Part shown: piece by piece, positions 19,734-28,677 of the stretch
Numbering within the stretch: position 1 is the stretch's first letter
Layout of the letters: each line of letters opens with the position of its first letter
Source: Sulfurospirillum diekertiae
GTDB taxonomy: Bacteria > Campylobacterota > Campylobacteria > Campylobacterales > Sulfurospirillaceae
Assembly (NCBI RefSeq): GCF_002162315.1
Contig: NZ_CP021416.1
Span: 1,686,207 to 1,750,206, forward strand
DNA: 64,000 nucleotides
Direction of reading: 5' to 3'
Translations under genes and position numbers: made by a program
Notes under the pieces: model-generated
Told to the model about the DNA's origin: nothing
The model's input: the letters and a program-made list of their open reading frames with translations, nothing else
Database searches by the model: none

Positions 19734-19758
19734 AGCCTTACCTTTTCAGAGTAAGGCT
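19734..19758 (-). terminator. Terminator downstream of peb4
   Basis: On the minus strand AGCCTTAC and GTAAGGCT form a perfect 8-bp stem with a 9-nt loop, followed by a short T run. It follows the stop codon of the isomerase gene. Confidence 0.7.
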
Positions 19759-19771
19759 CTCTTTTTTGGGG

Positions 19772-20584
19772 TTATTTAATGGTTACTTTTGCGTTTTTTC
19801 TAAGTGTTTGTGCTTTATCTTGTACTTGAATACGGAATTTTTCCATTTTCAAGCCATTTTCAATTTGTGGTTTTACTGTTTCAAATGTTGCTTTCTCAGC
19901 TGGTTTTGTATCTTCAACTAAGATAACATGGTAACCAAATTGTGTTTGAACAGGAGTTTTAGTAATTTCACCTTTTTTAAGTGCAAACGCTGCATCTGAG
20001 AAAGGTTTTACCATTTGATTTGCTGCGAACCAACCAAGCTCACCGCCACCTTGACCACTAGGACCTGTTGATTTAGTCGTTGCAAGTTCAACAAATTTAT
20101 CATTGAGTTTTTGACCTGTCAATCCATCAAGTTCTTTGATAACATCTTTAGCTTCTTGCTCTGTTTTTACAAGCACATGTCTTGCTTTAACGGTTGCTGG
20201 TTGCATAAATTTGTCAGCATTTTTGTCATAATAATCTTTAACATCTTTTGGATCTACTTTAACAGCATCAAAGATTTTTTTCATCCAGACTTCAAGAGCA
20301 AGATCTGCTTTGATTTTTTTCAAAGCTTCCGTATAATCTTTCTCTTTTTCTACACCACTCTTCATTGCTTCTGTAGTCAAAAGTTTACGCTCTACTGCTT
20401 GCTCAACAATTTTTTGTTTTGCATCAGCAGGAAGTTCTTCAAACTTTGCGCCTTGCATAGCACGCATAAGAACAGCAATGTCTTGCTCATTGACATCTTC
20501 ACCATTAACGGTTGCATATGTTGTCGCATTTAAACTTACACCTAGTACTGCAGCTGCAATACTACTTAGAATAACTTTTTTCAC
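19772..20584 (-). CDS. peb4: Periplasmic peptidyl-prolyl cis-trans isomerase, PEB4-like
   Basis: This 270-aa exported chaperone has a signal peptide (to about residue 20), a SurA-like N-terminal region and a parvulin domain with KARHVLVKTE, GGELGWF and FGYHVILVED. C. jejuni PEB4 (CBF2) helps fold outer-membrane proteins and is, from memory, controlled by CprRS, a system that is also in this window. It is upstream of fba as in C. jejuni. The gene is divergent from nth. Confidence 0.92.
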   Translation of the reverse strand: MKKVILSSIAAAVLGVSLNATTYATVNGEDVNEQDIAVLMRAMQGAKFEELPADAKQKIVEQAVERKLLTTEAMKSGVEKEKDYTEALKKIKADLALEVWMKKIFDAVKVDPKDVKDYYDKNADKFMQPATVKARHVLVKTEQEAKDVIKELDGLTGQKLNDKFVELATTKSTGPSGQGGGELGWFAANQMVKPFSDAAFALKKGEITKTPVQTQFGYHVILVEDTKPAEKATFETVKPQIENGLKMEKFRIQVQDKAQTLRKNAKVTIK

Positions 20585-20672
20585 TAAAATCCTTTATTGA
20601 AGTAATTCGCGTATTGTACCCCAAATCTTATTACTATTTCTTAAATGAAATGTTAATTTTAAGGATTGTCGG

Positions 20673-20678
20673 TATAAT
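20673..20678 (+). promoter_or_regulatory. Probable -10 element of nth
   Basis: TATAAT lies 20 bp upstream of the nth ATG, with an AAGG ribosome site between them. Confidence 0.5.
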
Positions 20679-20697
20679 TTTCGAAAAAATAAGGTAG

Positions 20698-21342
20698 ATG
20701 ATGAAAAAGGCCACACAAAAAGAGGTTGTAATTATTAAAGCTCTTTTTTTGGAACATTACCCCAAAGCGGTTACTGAACTCAAATATAGCTCTTTGTATG
20801 AGCTTCTTGTCTGTGTCATGCTCTCTGCCCAATGCACCGATAAACGTGTCAACCTTATTACCCCTGCTCTCTTTGAACGCTATCCTCATGCAAAAGAACT
20901 TGCAGAAGCGAATCTCGATGAAGTCAAATCATTCATCGCTTCTTGCTCTTTTTTTAACAATAAAGCTGTTAATCTTCTTAAAATGGCACAAAAAGTAGTT
21001 GAACTGTACGATGGAGAGATTCCTTTGGATGAGCAAAAACTCATGGGGCTCGCAGGTGTGGGACAAAAAACCGCTCATGTGGTCATGATCGAATACGCTT
21101 CCGCCAACTTAATGGCAGTTGATACCCACGTTTTTCGTGTCGCACACCGTCTAGGGCTTTCAAGTGCTAAAACAGCCATTAAAACGGAAGAAGAGTTAAC
21201 TAAAATTTTTAAAAATGATCTTGCCACACTTCACCAAGCGATGGTACTTTTTGGCAGGTACACCTGTAAAGCGGTCAATCCCTTGTGTGAAACGTGCTTT
21301 TTAACAGAGCATTGTAAAACAAAACAGACATTTAAAGTTTAA
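20698..21342 (+). CDS. nth: Endonuclease III (DNA glycosylase/AP lyase)
   Basis: Nth removes oxidised pyrimidines from DNA. The 214-aa protein has the helix-hairpin-helix LAGVGQKTAHVV with the catalytic lysine, the catalytic aspartate in AVDTHVFRV, and a C-terminal 4Fe-4S loop with C-x6-C-x2-C-x5-C spacing. It is divergent from peb4 and convergent with the redoxin gene, whose stop lies 2 bp from its own. Confidence 0.96.
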   Translation: MMKKATQKEVVIIKALFLEHYPKAVTELKYSSLYELLVCVMLSAQCTDKRVNLITPALFERYPHAKELAEANLDEVKSFIASCSFFNNKAVNLLKMAQKVVELYDGEIPLDEQKLMGLAGVGQKTAHVVMIEYASANLMAVDTHVFRVAHRLGLSSAKTAIKTEEELTKIFKNDLATLHQAMVLFGRYTCKAVNPLCETCFLTEHCKTKQTFKV

Positions 21343-21343
21343 C

Positions 21344-21907
21344 TTAACCCGTAACGGTATCAATCCATTTAATGGAACACCCTTGCGAAGGATGCTGAAT
21401 TTTAGGGGCATCTTGTTTACTAAAGAGCAACATGATTGCCTCTCTGAGATCTTCCTCTTTCACACTACGCGCGTCTTGCCAATTATCATCCAATCTTCCA
21501 TGATAATAGAGTTTTTCTTCACCATCAAAGAGAAAAATATCAGGAGTACAGACAGCACCAAGATGTTTTGCCACATTTTGATTTTCATCAATAAGATAAG
21601 GAAACTCTAGACCCATCTCTTTGATTTTATCGAGCATATGAGCAGGCGAATCTTCTGGATAGTTAGGATGAATGTTTGGGTTGATAGCAACGGTGGTGAT
21701 GTCCAGTTTTTTGGCAAACTCTGCAACGGCATTCAACCTCTTCCAAATAGCATTAGAGTAAGGGCAATGGTTACACATTACGGCAATCATAAATCCACCT
21801 TTGCCAAACAGTTCTTTGCTTTTAAAAATTTTTCCATTTGGATCTTCAAGTTCAAAATGTTCTAATTTATGACCTAGTTCCACTAAAGAGGAATGTATTA
21901 ATGACAT
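21344..21907 (-). CDS. Thioredoxin-family/AhpC-TSA-like redoxin
   Basis: This 187-aa cytoplasmic protein has a thioredoxin fold with CNHCPYSNAIWKRL near residues 45-58 and a VCTPDIFLFDG cis-Pro strand. It resembles the peroxiredoxin-like thioredoxin family proteins that are common in bacteria but whose substrates are not known. There is no signal peptide. It starts 3 bp after pepD and is probably co-transcribed with it. Confidence 0.85.
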   Translation of the reverse strand: MSLIHSSLVELGHKLEHFELEDPNGKIFKSKELFGKGGFMIAVMCNHCPYSNAIWKRLNAVAEFAKKLDITTVAINPNIHPNYPEDSPAHMLDKIKEMGLEFPYLIDENQNVAKHLGAVCTPDIFLFDGEEKLYYHGRLDDNWQDARSVKEEDLREAIMLLFSKQDAPKIQHPSQGCSIKWIDTVTG

Positions 21908-21910
21908 GGC

Positions 21911-23200
21911 TTACTCCTTATAGGTATTGATGATATTTTGAACAATGAACGCTGTATTTGAAACAGAGTTCATGTCGCACTCTTCTCTTTGAGAATGAGG
22001 ATAGCGAATCGTCGGTCCAATAGAAACTGCTTCTATTTTTTTAGCTTGACGCATGATCAACTCACCACACTCAAGTCCTGCATGAATCGCTTTAAAGGTG
22101 GCATGAGGATAAAACTCTTTCATTACACTTTGTACGCTTTGCGCGAAAAGTGTCATTTCAGGCTTCCACGCTCCATGCCATCCTTCTTGTACGGCATCAA
22201 AACCAAGCGCTTTAAAGAAGGCAACAGTTTCATGTGCTAGTATAGCCAAATTTTCATCATCCATTGCACGTGCCGCACAGTCAAATCGAAGTACACCTTC
22301 AAAATCGGAAACAATACCAAGATTGATACTCATAGAGGGAATATCAAGTTCTCGATCCCATTCACGAACACCTTGGGCAAAAGCACCCAAAGCCTTTATA
22401 ATAGAGCTTGATTGAGCAATATATTTTGTGTGAGATCCTTTCTCCAAACTCTTTACATGTAAACGTGTATCGTCTACATGTAAAGGCGTTTTAGATGCGA
22501 CAATGGCTGTTGCACTTTTAGGAATTGCATTGCGCCTTTCCCCTCCACGCAATGAGACTAAGAGAACATCGTGTTTTAAAAGCTCATACCCTAAAGCTTT
22601 AATTGCTGAAGGGATTTTCTTATCAATATCAACGCCTGAATGTCCACCTGTAAAGCTAAACGCACTGATTTCATAGAGTTTAATCTCTTCTTCCAATGGC
22701 ATATAGTGCAGTTTCAAAGAAGCAATAACATCCATACCACCTGCACAGCCAATGTAAATTTCACCCTCTTCTTCTGCATCAAGATTGAGAAGGTAAGAAG
22801 ATTGTAGGGGAAGACGAAACTGCATAGCACCAATAAGCCCTACTTCTTCATCAACCGTAAAAAGGCACTCTAAATTTTCATTATGTTCCATGGCCCAAAA
22901 CATAATGGCCATGCCCATCCCATTATCAGCGCCTAATGTGGAGTGTTTAGCTTTAACAAGAGTACCTTCCATAACAATTTCAATGGGATGGGTATCGCCA
23001 ATACAGACCATATCGTAGTGCGCTTGTAAGCAGACTTTAGGAGCTCCTTTGTGGCATAAGATATTTCCTACATGATCTTCGTGCACACCAAAACCAAGAG
23101 AGTGGGCAAACGCACTGATATACTCTTTCATCTTTGTCGTATGATAGCTGCAACGCGGAATGGCAGTAATTGCTTTAAAATGCTCTAATATTGACTCCAT
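21911..23200 (-). CDS. pepD: Aminoacyl-histidine dipeptidase (M20 peptidase)
   Basis: This 429-aa metallopeptidase cleaves Xaa-His dipeptides. It shows the M20 metal-binding residues in LQAHYDMVC, the bridging aspartate in LGADNGMGMA and the catalytic pair in TVDEEVGLIGA, followed by the FSFTGGHSGVDIDK block typical of PepD. It heads a two-gene minus unit with the redoxin. One TTACATGTAA at 22453 encodes LHVK, and a one-mismatch copy lies 21 bp away. Confidence 0.93.
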   Translation of the reverse strand: MESILEHFKAITAIPRCSYHTTKMKEYISAFAHSLGFGVHEDHVGNILCHKGAPKVCLQAHYDMVCIGDTHPIEIVMEGTLVKAKHSTLGADNGMGMAIMFWAMEHNENLECLFTVDEEVGLIGAMQFRLPLQSSYLLNLDAEEEGEIYIGCAGGMDVIASLKLHYMPLEEEIKLYEISAFSFTGGHSGVDIDKKIPSAIKALGYELLKHDVLLVSLRGGERRNAIPKSATAIVASKTPLHVDDTRLHVKSLEKGSHTKYIAQSSSIIKALGAFAQGVREWDRELDIPSMSINLGIVSDFEGVLRFDCAARAMDDENLAILAHETVAFFKALGFDAVQEGWHGAWKPEMTLFAQSVQSVMKEFYPHATFKAIHAGLECGELIMRQAKKIEAVSIGPTIRYPHSQREECDMNSVSNTAFIVQNIINTYKE

Positions 23201-23245
23201 TTAAGCCCTTGAAAATTTAATAAACGAAATGCTATTATACAACCC

Positions 23246-23476
23246 ATGAAAACAATATTAATTTTACTCACTGCCATACTTTTACAAGGCTGCGTCTATT
23301 TTAATGACCGAGGCGTATCGGGACGCTATTATAATGATTGTACAGAATATTACGATGGTATGGGTATTTACCATAAAGATTGCGATGAAAATCTTGTCGA
23401 CTATAAAACTGTAACAGATGGTGTTTCAAAAGGGGTCGACAAGAGTGTTAATGCTACCAAAAGCCTTTTTGAATAA
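23246..23476 (+). CDS. Small lipoprotein of unknown function
   Basis: This 76-aa protein has a signal peptide with the lipobox LLQGC (Cys at about residue 16), so it should be acylated. The mature part is short and rich in Tyr and Asp (DRGVSGRYYNDCTEYYDGMG) with two further cysteines. I do not recognise the family. It has no ribosome site: a TATTAT box ends 7 bp before the ATG, so its mRNA may be leaderless. cmoB follows 6 bp later. Confidence 0.75.
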   Translation: MKTILILLTAILLQGCVYFNDRGVSGRYYNDCTEYYDGMGIYHKDCDENLVDYKTVTDGVSKGVDKSVNATKSLFE

Positions 23477-23482
23477 TCAATT

Positions 23483-24382
23483 ATGAGTTTAGAAACAATC
23501 CGCCAAGAGCGTCTTGCTTGGCTAGAATGGAAAGACATTAAGCCGATGCGAGAGGCACTTACCTCTCTTCCTATGCTTGAAAATATCTCGTTTTCACTGA
23601 GTGATACTATCACGATAAAAGCTTTACATGTAAAGCTTTCTGATCAAGAAAAAATTAAACAGTGTGCCCTCGCTCTCAAACCATGGCGCAAAGGTCCTTT
23701 TGAAATTCTTGATACTTTGATCGATACCGAATGGCAAAGCTTCATCAAATACAATCTTTTAGAGCCCTATTTCAATTTAGAAGGCAAAGTTGTTGGAGAT
23801 ATTGGCTGTAATAACGGCTACTACCTTTTTCGCATGCTCGCACACAAACCAAAAAAACTGGTTGGGTTTGATCCCTCAGCACTCTATAAAACACAGTTTG
23901 ATTTTATCAACCACTTCATTCACAGTGATATTGTTTATGAAATGCTCGGTGTTGAACATCTGCCAGAGTATGAGCACAAATTTGACATGCTTTTTTGCTT
24001 AGGCGTTCTGTACCATCGAAGTGATCCGATACAAACACTCAAAGCACTCTATCAAGGCTTAAACCCTAATGGTGAACTCATTTTAGATACCTTTATGATT
24101 GATGGAGACACACCTGTGGCACTGTGCCCTTCAAAAACCTACTCAAAGATTCCCAATGTCTATTTTGTACCGACTATTCCAGCGCTGACAAACTGGCTAG
24201 AACGTGCAAAATTTAGAGACATTGAAGTATTAGAGATCAAAAAAACTGATGACAATGAACAACGCAAAACTGAGTGGATTTACGGTGAAAGTTTAGAGCA
24301 TTTTTTAGATCCAAACAACCCAGAACTCACTATCGAAGGATTTCCAGCACCTAAACGGGTTTACATTAAAGCAAAACGTTAA
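23483..24382 (+). CDS. cmoB: tRNA U34 carboxymethyltransferase
   Basis: CmoB transfers a carboxymethyl group from carboxy-S-adenosylmethionine to hydroxyuridine at tRNA position 34, completing the cmo5U wobble base. The 299-aa protein has the SAM site [15 protein letters not shown] and [14 protein letters not shown]. Its partner gene cmoA is at 44.8 kb. It lies directly after the small lipoprotein. A 22-bp extended copy of the TTACATGTAA palindrome sits at 23618-23639 and encodes ALHVKLS. Confidence 0.95.
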   Translation: MSLETIRQERLAWLEWKDIKPMREALTSLPMLENISFSLSDTITIKALHVKLSDQEKIKQCALALKPWRKGPFEILDTLIDTEWQSFIKYNLLEPYFNLEGKVVGDIGCNNGYYLFRMLAHKPKKLVGFDPSALYKTQFDFINHFIHSDIVYEMLGVEHLPEYEHKFDMLFCLGVLYHRSDPIQTLKALYQGLNPNGELILDTFMIDGDTPVALCPSKTYSKIPNVYFVPTIPALTNWLERAKFRDIEVLEIKKTDDNEQRKTEWIYGESLEHFLDPNNPELTIEGFPAPKRVYIKAKR

Positions 24383-24460
24383 ATCCGTCGATTTGTTATC
24401 AATTGTAAATTTATTGTGGAAAATTATAGCGACTAGGTGCGCAGACCCTCTGCCGAAGAG

Positions 24461-24504
24461 AACTCAGTGTTAACGCAGTTTTTAAAGCTTTGCTTTAAAA
24501 GCGT
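24461..24504 (+). repeat. Leader repeat copy A, upstream of the hotdog-protein gene
   Basis: This 44-nt core matches copy B (58489-58532, minus) at 37 of 44 positions, and all seven differences are transitions. It ends in a perfect hairpin TTTTAAAGC-TTT-GCTTTAAAA. A shared AGGTGCG box lies further upstream (24435-24441). The element lies 30 nt before the ATG of the next gene, on the same strand. Confidence 0.65.
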
Positions 24505-24534
24505 GTCAAAAAATAAAAATAGCAAGGATGCTAA

Positions 24535-25080
24535 ATGGTAAAGAGTAAAGCGGGTTTAGTTCAAGAGATGCTTGATAACACCACTAATTTTGATGATGAG
24601 TCAGATAATCAGGATGAAAGTTCGCTCGATTCTACCAATTTTTTAAATGACGATCTCAAAACTCACATTAAAATTAAAAGTACCCTTGTGGGAAACCTCA
24701 CAGAACTTAGTAAAAATAACTCCAAAGTCCTTTTACAAACAACCCATGAAATGAGTGTCGATGAATTTGGTTTGATTCATAGTGGTTTTCTTTTTGGTTC
24801 AGCAGAATATGCGGCGGTTGCGGCGGTTAATGAACCCAATGTTGTCGTCATTGGATGCCGTTCTAAGTTTTTTGCACCTGCAAAAGTGGGCGATATTGTC
24901 AACTTTGAAGCTAAAGGCCGTTTTGAAGATGCTCGTAAAAGAGAGATCAAAGTTATTGGCACAATTAATGAAATAAAGGTCTTTGAAGGTATTTTTCAAG
25001 CTGTCTTATTAGAACATCATATTCTAGAAACAAAAATTGAAGAGCTTCAAGCGAGCTTCAGTCCAAAAGAGTTTTCATAG
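24535..25080 (+). CDS. Hotdog-fold protein, Cj0977-like
   Basis: This 181-aa protein has an acidic, disordered-looking N-terminus (residues 15-40) followed by a hotdog domain with GLIHSGFLFGSAEYAAVAAV, ending near HHILETKIEEL. It resembles C. jejuni Cj0977, a hotdog protein known to be needed for invasion and co-regulated with flagella. No thioesterase activity can be claimed. The ATG has AAGGA upstream and the structured leader repeat 30 nt before it. It converges with the MBL hydrolase, overlapping it by 6 bp. Confidence 0.8.
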   Translation: MVKSKAGLVQEMLDNTTNFDDESDNQDESSLDSTNFLNDDLKTHIKIKSTLVGNLTELSKNNSKVLLQTTHEMSVDEFGLIHSGFLFGSAEYAAVAAVNEPNVVVIGCRSKFFAPAKVGDIVNFEAKGRFEDARKREIKVIGTINEIKVFEGIFQAVLLEHHILETKIEELQASFSPKEFS

Positions 25081-25668
25081 GAAATTAAACCAATACGGCA
25101 CATTTTGTTGCTCAACTTTAAGTGTCGTACTTTCTCCATGCCCCGGAAAAATTTTCCAATCAGCATCAATTTTTAGAAATTTTTCCAGACTTTTGCGCAT
25201 TTGATCTCCACTGCTATACGGAAAATCATACCGACCAATCGAATTTTTGAAAATAAAATCTCCACTAAAAAGGGTATTATCAATTAAAATCGCACTGCAA
25301 CCGGGTGTATGCCCAGGAAAATGAAAAAATTTGACACATATACCTTCAATATCAAAACTCTGATCACCCACAACTTTTACATTTGCATAACTAGGAGGCG
25401 TTCCTTGTCCAAAAGGATCATCTTCAAGCATAAAACAATCATCTATTGGCGCATAAATTGGGATGTTTAATTGAGCTGAAAGTTCGGCATTACTCCATAC
25501 ATGATCAAAATGACCATGTGTATTTAAAATAGCAATAGGATGATGCACATTGCGTAAAACCCAACTTGCTGCTTCCATACCTGGGTCAATAATAAGCTCT
25601 TTATCATCAATGGTGACGATATAACAATTGGTTCCATATGCCCCACATGCTCTACTTTTGATTTGCAT
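25075..25668 (-). CDS. MBL-fold metallo-hydrolase (glyoxalase II-like)
   Basis: This 197-aa protein carries the metal motif NTHGHFDHVW, a downstream FHFPGHTPG histidine, the bridging aspartate in LFSGDFIF, and a final FPGHGEST histidine, so the two-metal site is complete. It is at the short end for hydroxyacylglutathione hydrolase and lacks that enzyme's C-terminal domain, so the substrate is unknown. The same gene lies beside nadE in C. jejuni, from memory. Confidence 0.88.
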   Translation of the reverse strand: MQIKSRACGAYGTNCYIVTIDDKELIIDPGMEAASWVLRNVHHPIAILNTHGHFDHVWSNAELSAQLNIPIYAPIDDCFMLEDDPFGQGTPPSYANVKVVGDQSFDIEGICVKFFHFPGHTPGCSAILIDNTLFSGDFIFKNSIGRYDFPYSSGDQMRKSLEKFLKIDADWKIFPGHGESTTLKVEQQNVPYWFNFL

Positions 25669-25760
25669 TAGCCACTTCTTTTATGAATTTTTAAAAGTTT
25701 AACACATCTCCTCTTATTTTGCTTTAGAACCTTAAAAGATTGCATTAATTTTAAGTTTAG

Positions 25761-25766
25761 TATAAT
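25761..25766 (+). promoter_or_regulatory. Probable -10 element of the nadE operon
   Basis: TATAAT lies 36 bp before the nadE ATG, with GAGG between them. Confidence 0.5.
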
Positions 25767-25802
25767 TAATCTATTGCTTAAATTGATTACGAGGTTACTG
25801 CT

Positions 25803-26570
25803 ATGAATAAATACCAATCTATCGAAAATTATTTAGTTAAGTTTCTTCAAGATGAGGTGCGAAAAGCTGGTTTTTCCAAAGTCGTTTTAGGAATTAGTGG
25901 TGGCGTAGATTCGGCTGTTGTTGCCATTCTTGCCCACAAAGCTTTTAAAGATAATCTTTTAGGCATCATGCTTCCAGCCTCTACTTCAAGCAGTGCAAGC
26001 TTTGAGCATGCAAGTGAACTTACTCAGAAATTTGGTATTAAAACTGAAAAAATTCCTGTTGGTCCTCTTGTTGATACCTACTTCCACGATAAAAAAGATG
26101 CTTCGAAACTTCGCATTGGTAACTTTAGCGCACGTATGCGTATGGCCGTTTTATACGATATTTCAGCACGAGAAAATGCTCTTGTGTTGGGAACAGGAAA
26201 TAAAAGTGAAATTCTGCTTGGATACGGCACTATTTTTGGTGACCTTGCCTGCGCAATCAACCCCATTGGTGAACTTTATAAAACAGAAATATTTGAATTT
26301 GCAGCACACCTTGGTGTACCAAACTCTATTCTTACCAAGGCACCATCGGCTGATCTTTGGGAAGATCAAAGTGATGAGGGAGAGTTTGGATTTAGTTACG
26401 CACAAATTGACAAAGTGCTTTACGCTCATATAGAAGAGAAAAAGAGTAAAGAAGCTCTCCTTGCTTCTGGTTTTGAGAAAGAACTCGTTGAAATGGCATT
26501 AGAGCGTATTGCAAGCAATCTTTTTAAAGGAAAACTTCCAACCATTGCTGATTTATCAGCGGTAAAATAA
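25803..26570 (+). CDS. nadE: NH3-dependent NAD+ synthetase
   Basis: NadE amidates nicotinic acid adenine dinucleotide to NAD+. The 255-aa protein is the short, ammonia-dependent form without a glutaminase domain. It has the P-loop GISGGVDSAVVA, LGTGNKSEILLGYGT, and the C-terminal APSADLWEDQSDEGEFGF. It heads an operon with a DegT-family gene, lpxK, argB, thrC and kdsB, all closely spaced. Confidence 0.96.
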   Translation: MNKYQSIENYLVKFLQDEVRKAGFSKVVLGISGGVDSAVVAILAHKAFKDNLLGIMLPASTSSSASFEHASELTQKFGIKTEKIPVGPLVDTYFHDKKDASKLRIGNFSARMRMAVLYDISARENALVLGTGNKSEILLGYGTIFGDLACAINPIGELYKTEIFEFAAHLGVPNSILTKAPSADLWEDQSDEGEFGFSYAQIDKVLYAHIEEKKSKEALLASGFEKELVEMALERIASNLFKGKLPTIADLSAVK

Positions 26571-26579
26571 AGGATAAAC

Positions 26580-27713
26580 ATGAAAGAAATACCATTTTAT
26601 AAACCATTTATCGATCAAAGAGAAAAAACACTTATCAATGAAGTTTTGGATTTGGAAAAAGCTAACAAAGTTGAAACACTCGAGAAAGAGTTTATAAAAT
26701 ATACTAACTGTGGCGATGCAATTTCAACTGTGAATGGAACAGCTGCTATGCATCTTGCTATGTGTGCATTAGATCTTAAACGCGGTGATAAAATTATCTG
26801 TTCGGTCAATGCTTTTCCTTCTGTAGCTGAAGTTGTACGTCACTTTGACGCTGAACCTATTTTTGTGGATATTGATAAAGATGATTTCAACATCGATATT
26901 GAACAATTAGAGAGTGTCCTTAAAAACAATAAAGCTAAGAAACTTAAAGGTGCATTCATCAGCCATATTGCTGGGCAACCTGCTGAACTTTCAAAAATCT
27001 ATGAGCTTGCGAAGCAATATGACATTAAAATTGTCGAAGATGCAACAGCAGCACTGGGTGCTACGTATAACGGTCAAAAAATAGGCTCTCTTGAAGCCGA
27101 TATTACCGTTTTTCGTTTCAATCCACAATCCAATAATTCTGTATCAAGTGCTGGCATTATGACAACCAAAGATCCTGAGCTTTCAGAACGTGCACGCCTT
27201 CTTCGCAATCATGCATTAGTAGGAGATGGTTGGGATAAATTTGGTAACCTTGGTTATGTCTATGACGTAGTTGATATTGGATTAAAATACAATCTTAATG
27301 AACTTAATGCAGCTTTTGCAATTGGTCAATTGGAAAAAAATGAAAGCTTTATTGAGCGAAGACTCGAAATTGCTGATATTTATAACCGTGAGCTTGCTTC
27401 CTGCCCACATGTTTCCACACCGATTAAAAAACGTGATCATACTTATGCACAATACATTATCAAAATTGATAAAAATAGGGATAATTTTGCAAAAGAGCTC
27501 AAAGAGCGAGGAATTTATACAGGACTTCATTACATTCCATTACATCTTTTAAGCTATTACAAACATAAATACAACTTACGTGTTAATGATTTTCCAAAAG
27601 CACTCAGTAATTATCAACAAATTTTATCGCTCCCAATCTACTCAAGCCTTAGTGATAAAGATGTGCTTCACATTTGTGATCAAATTAAAGAGATTGCTAA
27701 GAACCGTGTTTAA
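26580..27713 (+). CDS. DegT/DnrJ/EryC1-family protein lacking the PLP lysine
   Basis: This 377-aa protein follows the sugar aminotransferase family along its whole length (FYKPFIDQREKTLI, STVNGTAAMHLA, VEDATAALGATYNG, LNELNAAFAIGQLEK). The family normally has a Schiff-base lysine in a motif such as FSFHxxKxxTTGEGG. Here the strand reads FRFNPQSNNSVSSAGI (residues 178-193), with Ser184 where the lysine should be and no other lysine nearby. The PLP-pairing Asp154 is kept. It may bind PLP without transaminating, or have another role. Its operon with lpxK and kdsB suggests surface-sugar work. Confidence 0.8.
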   Translation: MKEIPFYKPFIDQREKTLINEVLDLEKANKVETLEKEFIKYTNCGDAISTVNGTAAMHLAMCALDLKRGDKIICSVNAFPSVAEVVRHFDAEPIFVDIDKDDFNIDIEQLESVLKNNKAKKLKGAFISHIAGQPAELSKIYELAKQYDIKIVEDATAALGATYNGQKIGSLEADITVFRFNPQSNNSVSSAGIMTTKDPELSERARLLRNHALVGDGWDKFGNLGYVYDVVDIGLKYNLNELNAAFAIGQLEKNESFIERRLEIADIYNRELASCPHVSTPIKKRDHTYAQYIIKIDKNRDNFAKELKERGIYTGLHYIPLHLLSYYKHKYNLRVNDFPKALSNYQQILSLPIYSSLSDKDVLHICDQIKEIAKNRV

Positions 27714-28644
27714 CCGTTCACGTTTAGTTCTATGGGTAGAAGCCTATCTCTTCTACCCAACTTCCCTATTCCAACGATTTTTATCTTACCTATTACTACC
27801 ATTGAGTGTCCTCTACTGTGCAATTGTTTTATCAAAGCGCTTCTTTGGCAGAAGAAGAAAGCTTTACTTTACGATTCCCATCATCAGCATTGGTAATCTT
27901 ACCGTTGGGGGCAATGGCAAAACACCTTTTTGTATAGCCTTAGCTCAAAATCGCGACCATGTTGCTATTGTACTTCGTGGGTATGGGCGTAAATCACATG
28001 GACTCATTCTTGTCTCTGATAATGGTCAAATTATGTGTGATGCACCTGCAAGTGGTGATGAAGCAATGCTCTATGCCAAGTCTTTACCCAAATCAACCGT
28101 AATTGTGAGTGAAGATCGTGTTGAAGCAATCCGTTTTGCAAAGAAAAAAGGTGCAAAAATTGTCTTTTTAGATGACGGCTTTTCCAAAAGTTTTATTCAT
28201 AAAATCGACATTTTAGTCAAACCAAATCCCGAACCAGAAAATAGTTTTTGTATCCCCAGTGGACCGTATCGTGAGCCAAGATTTCTTTACAAATACGCTG
28301 ATATCGTTATCTTAGAAGCTATAGATTTTAAACGTCATGTTGAAGTTATTAATCCTAGTGAACGAATGCTTCTCGTAACAGCTATCTCCAAACCTAGTCG
28401 CTTGGATGCTTATTTGCCCGAAAATGTTATTGGAAAAATTAGCTTTGAAGATCATTACATGTACAATGAAAAAGAGCTTGAAAATCTTCTTTTGGAACAT
28501 CATGCAACCACTATTTTAACCACACAAAAAGATGCCGTTAAAATGGCTACCTTTGATATCCCACTCTCTATTCTTAAACTTGAAGTCGAAATCTTCCCTG
28601 AAACACTCACAAAAATAAACACACTTTTAGCTCCTAAACGCTAA
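27706..28644 (+). CDS. lpxK: Tetraacyldisaccharide 4'-kinase (lipid A)
   Basis: LpxK phosphorylates the lipid A precursor at the inner membrane. I chose the GTG at 27706, which overlaps the end of the DegT gene by 8 bp and gives 312 aa, starting FNRSRLVLWVEAYLFYPTS. A longer frame extends upstream but lies entirely inside the previous gene. A membrane-anchor helix (about residues 20-45) is followed by the Walker A block GNLTVGGNGKTPF and LDDGF. It lies within the nadE-kdsB operon. Confidence 0.92.
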   Translation: MFNRSRLVLWVEAYLFYPTSLFQRFLSYLLLPLSVLYCAIVLSKRFFGRRRKLYFTIPIISIGNLTVGGNGKTPFCIALAQNRDHVAIVLRGYGRKSHGLILVSDNGQIMCDAPASGDEAMLYAKSLPKSTVIVSEDRVEAIRFAKKKGAKIVFLDDGFSKSFIHKIDILVKPNPEPENSFCIPSGPYREPRFLYKYADIVILEAIDFKRHVEVINPSERMLLVTAISKPSRLDAYLPENVIGKISFEDHYMYNEKELENLLLEHHATTILTTQKDAVKMATFDIPLSILKLEVEIFPETLTKINTLLAPKR

Positions 28645-28677
28645 AATAAGGCTTTAACCTTTATACAAGGATTTGCT

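Noticed and set aside
24421..24504. The leader repeat as a known riboswitch or tRNA-like gene
   Set aside because: It has no cloverleaf, no TPsiC-type arm and no match to riboswitch cores I can recall; the downstream genes share no ligand pathway.
27580..27705. Longer LpxK start at 27580
   Set aside because: The extension lies wholly inside the DegT gene in another frame; homologues start near the GTG at 27706.
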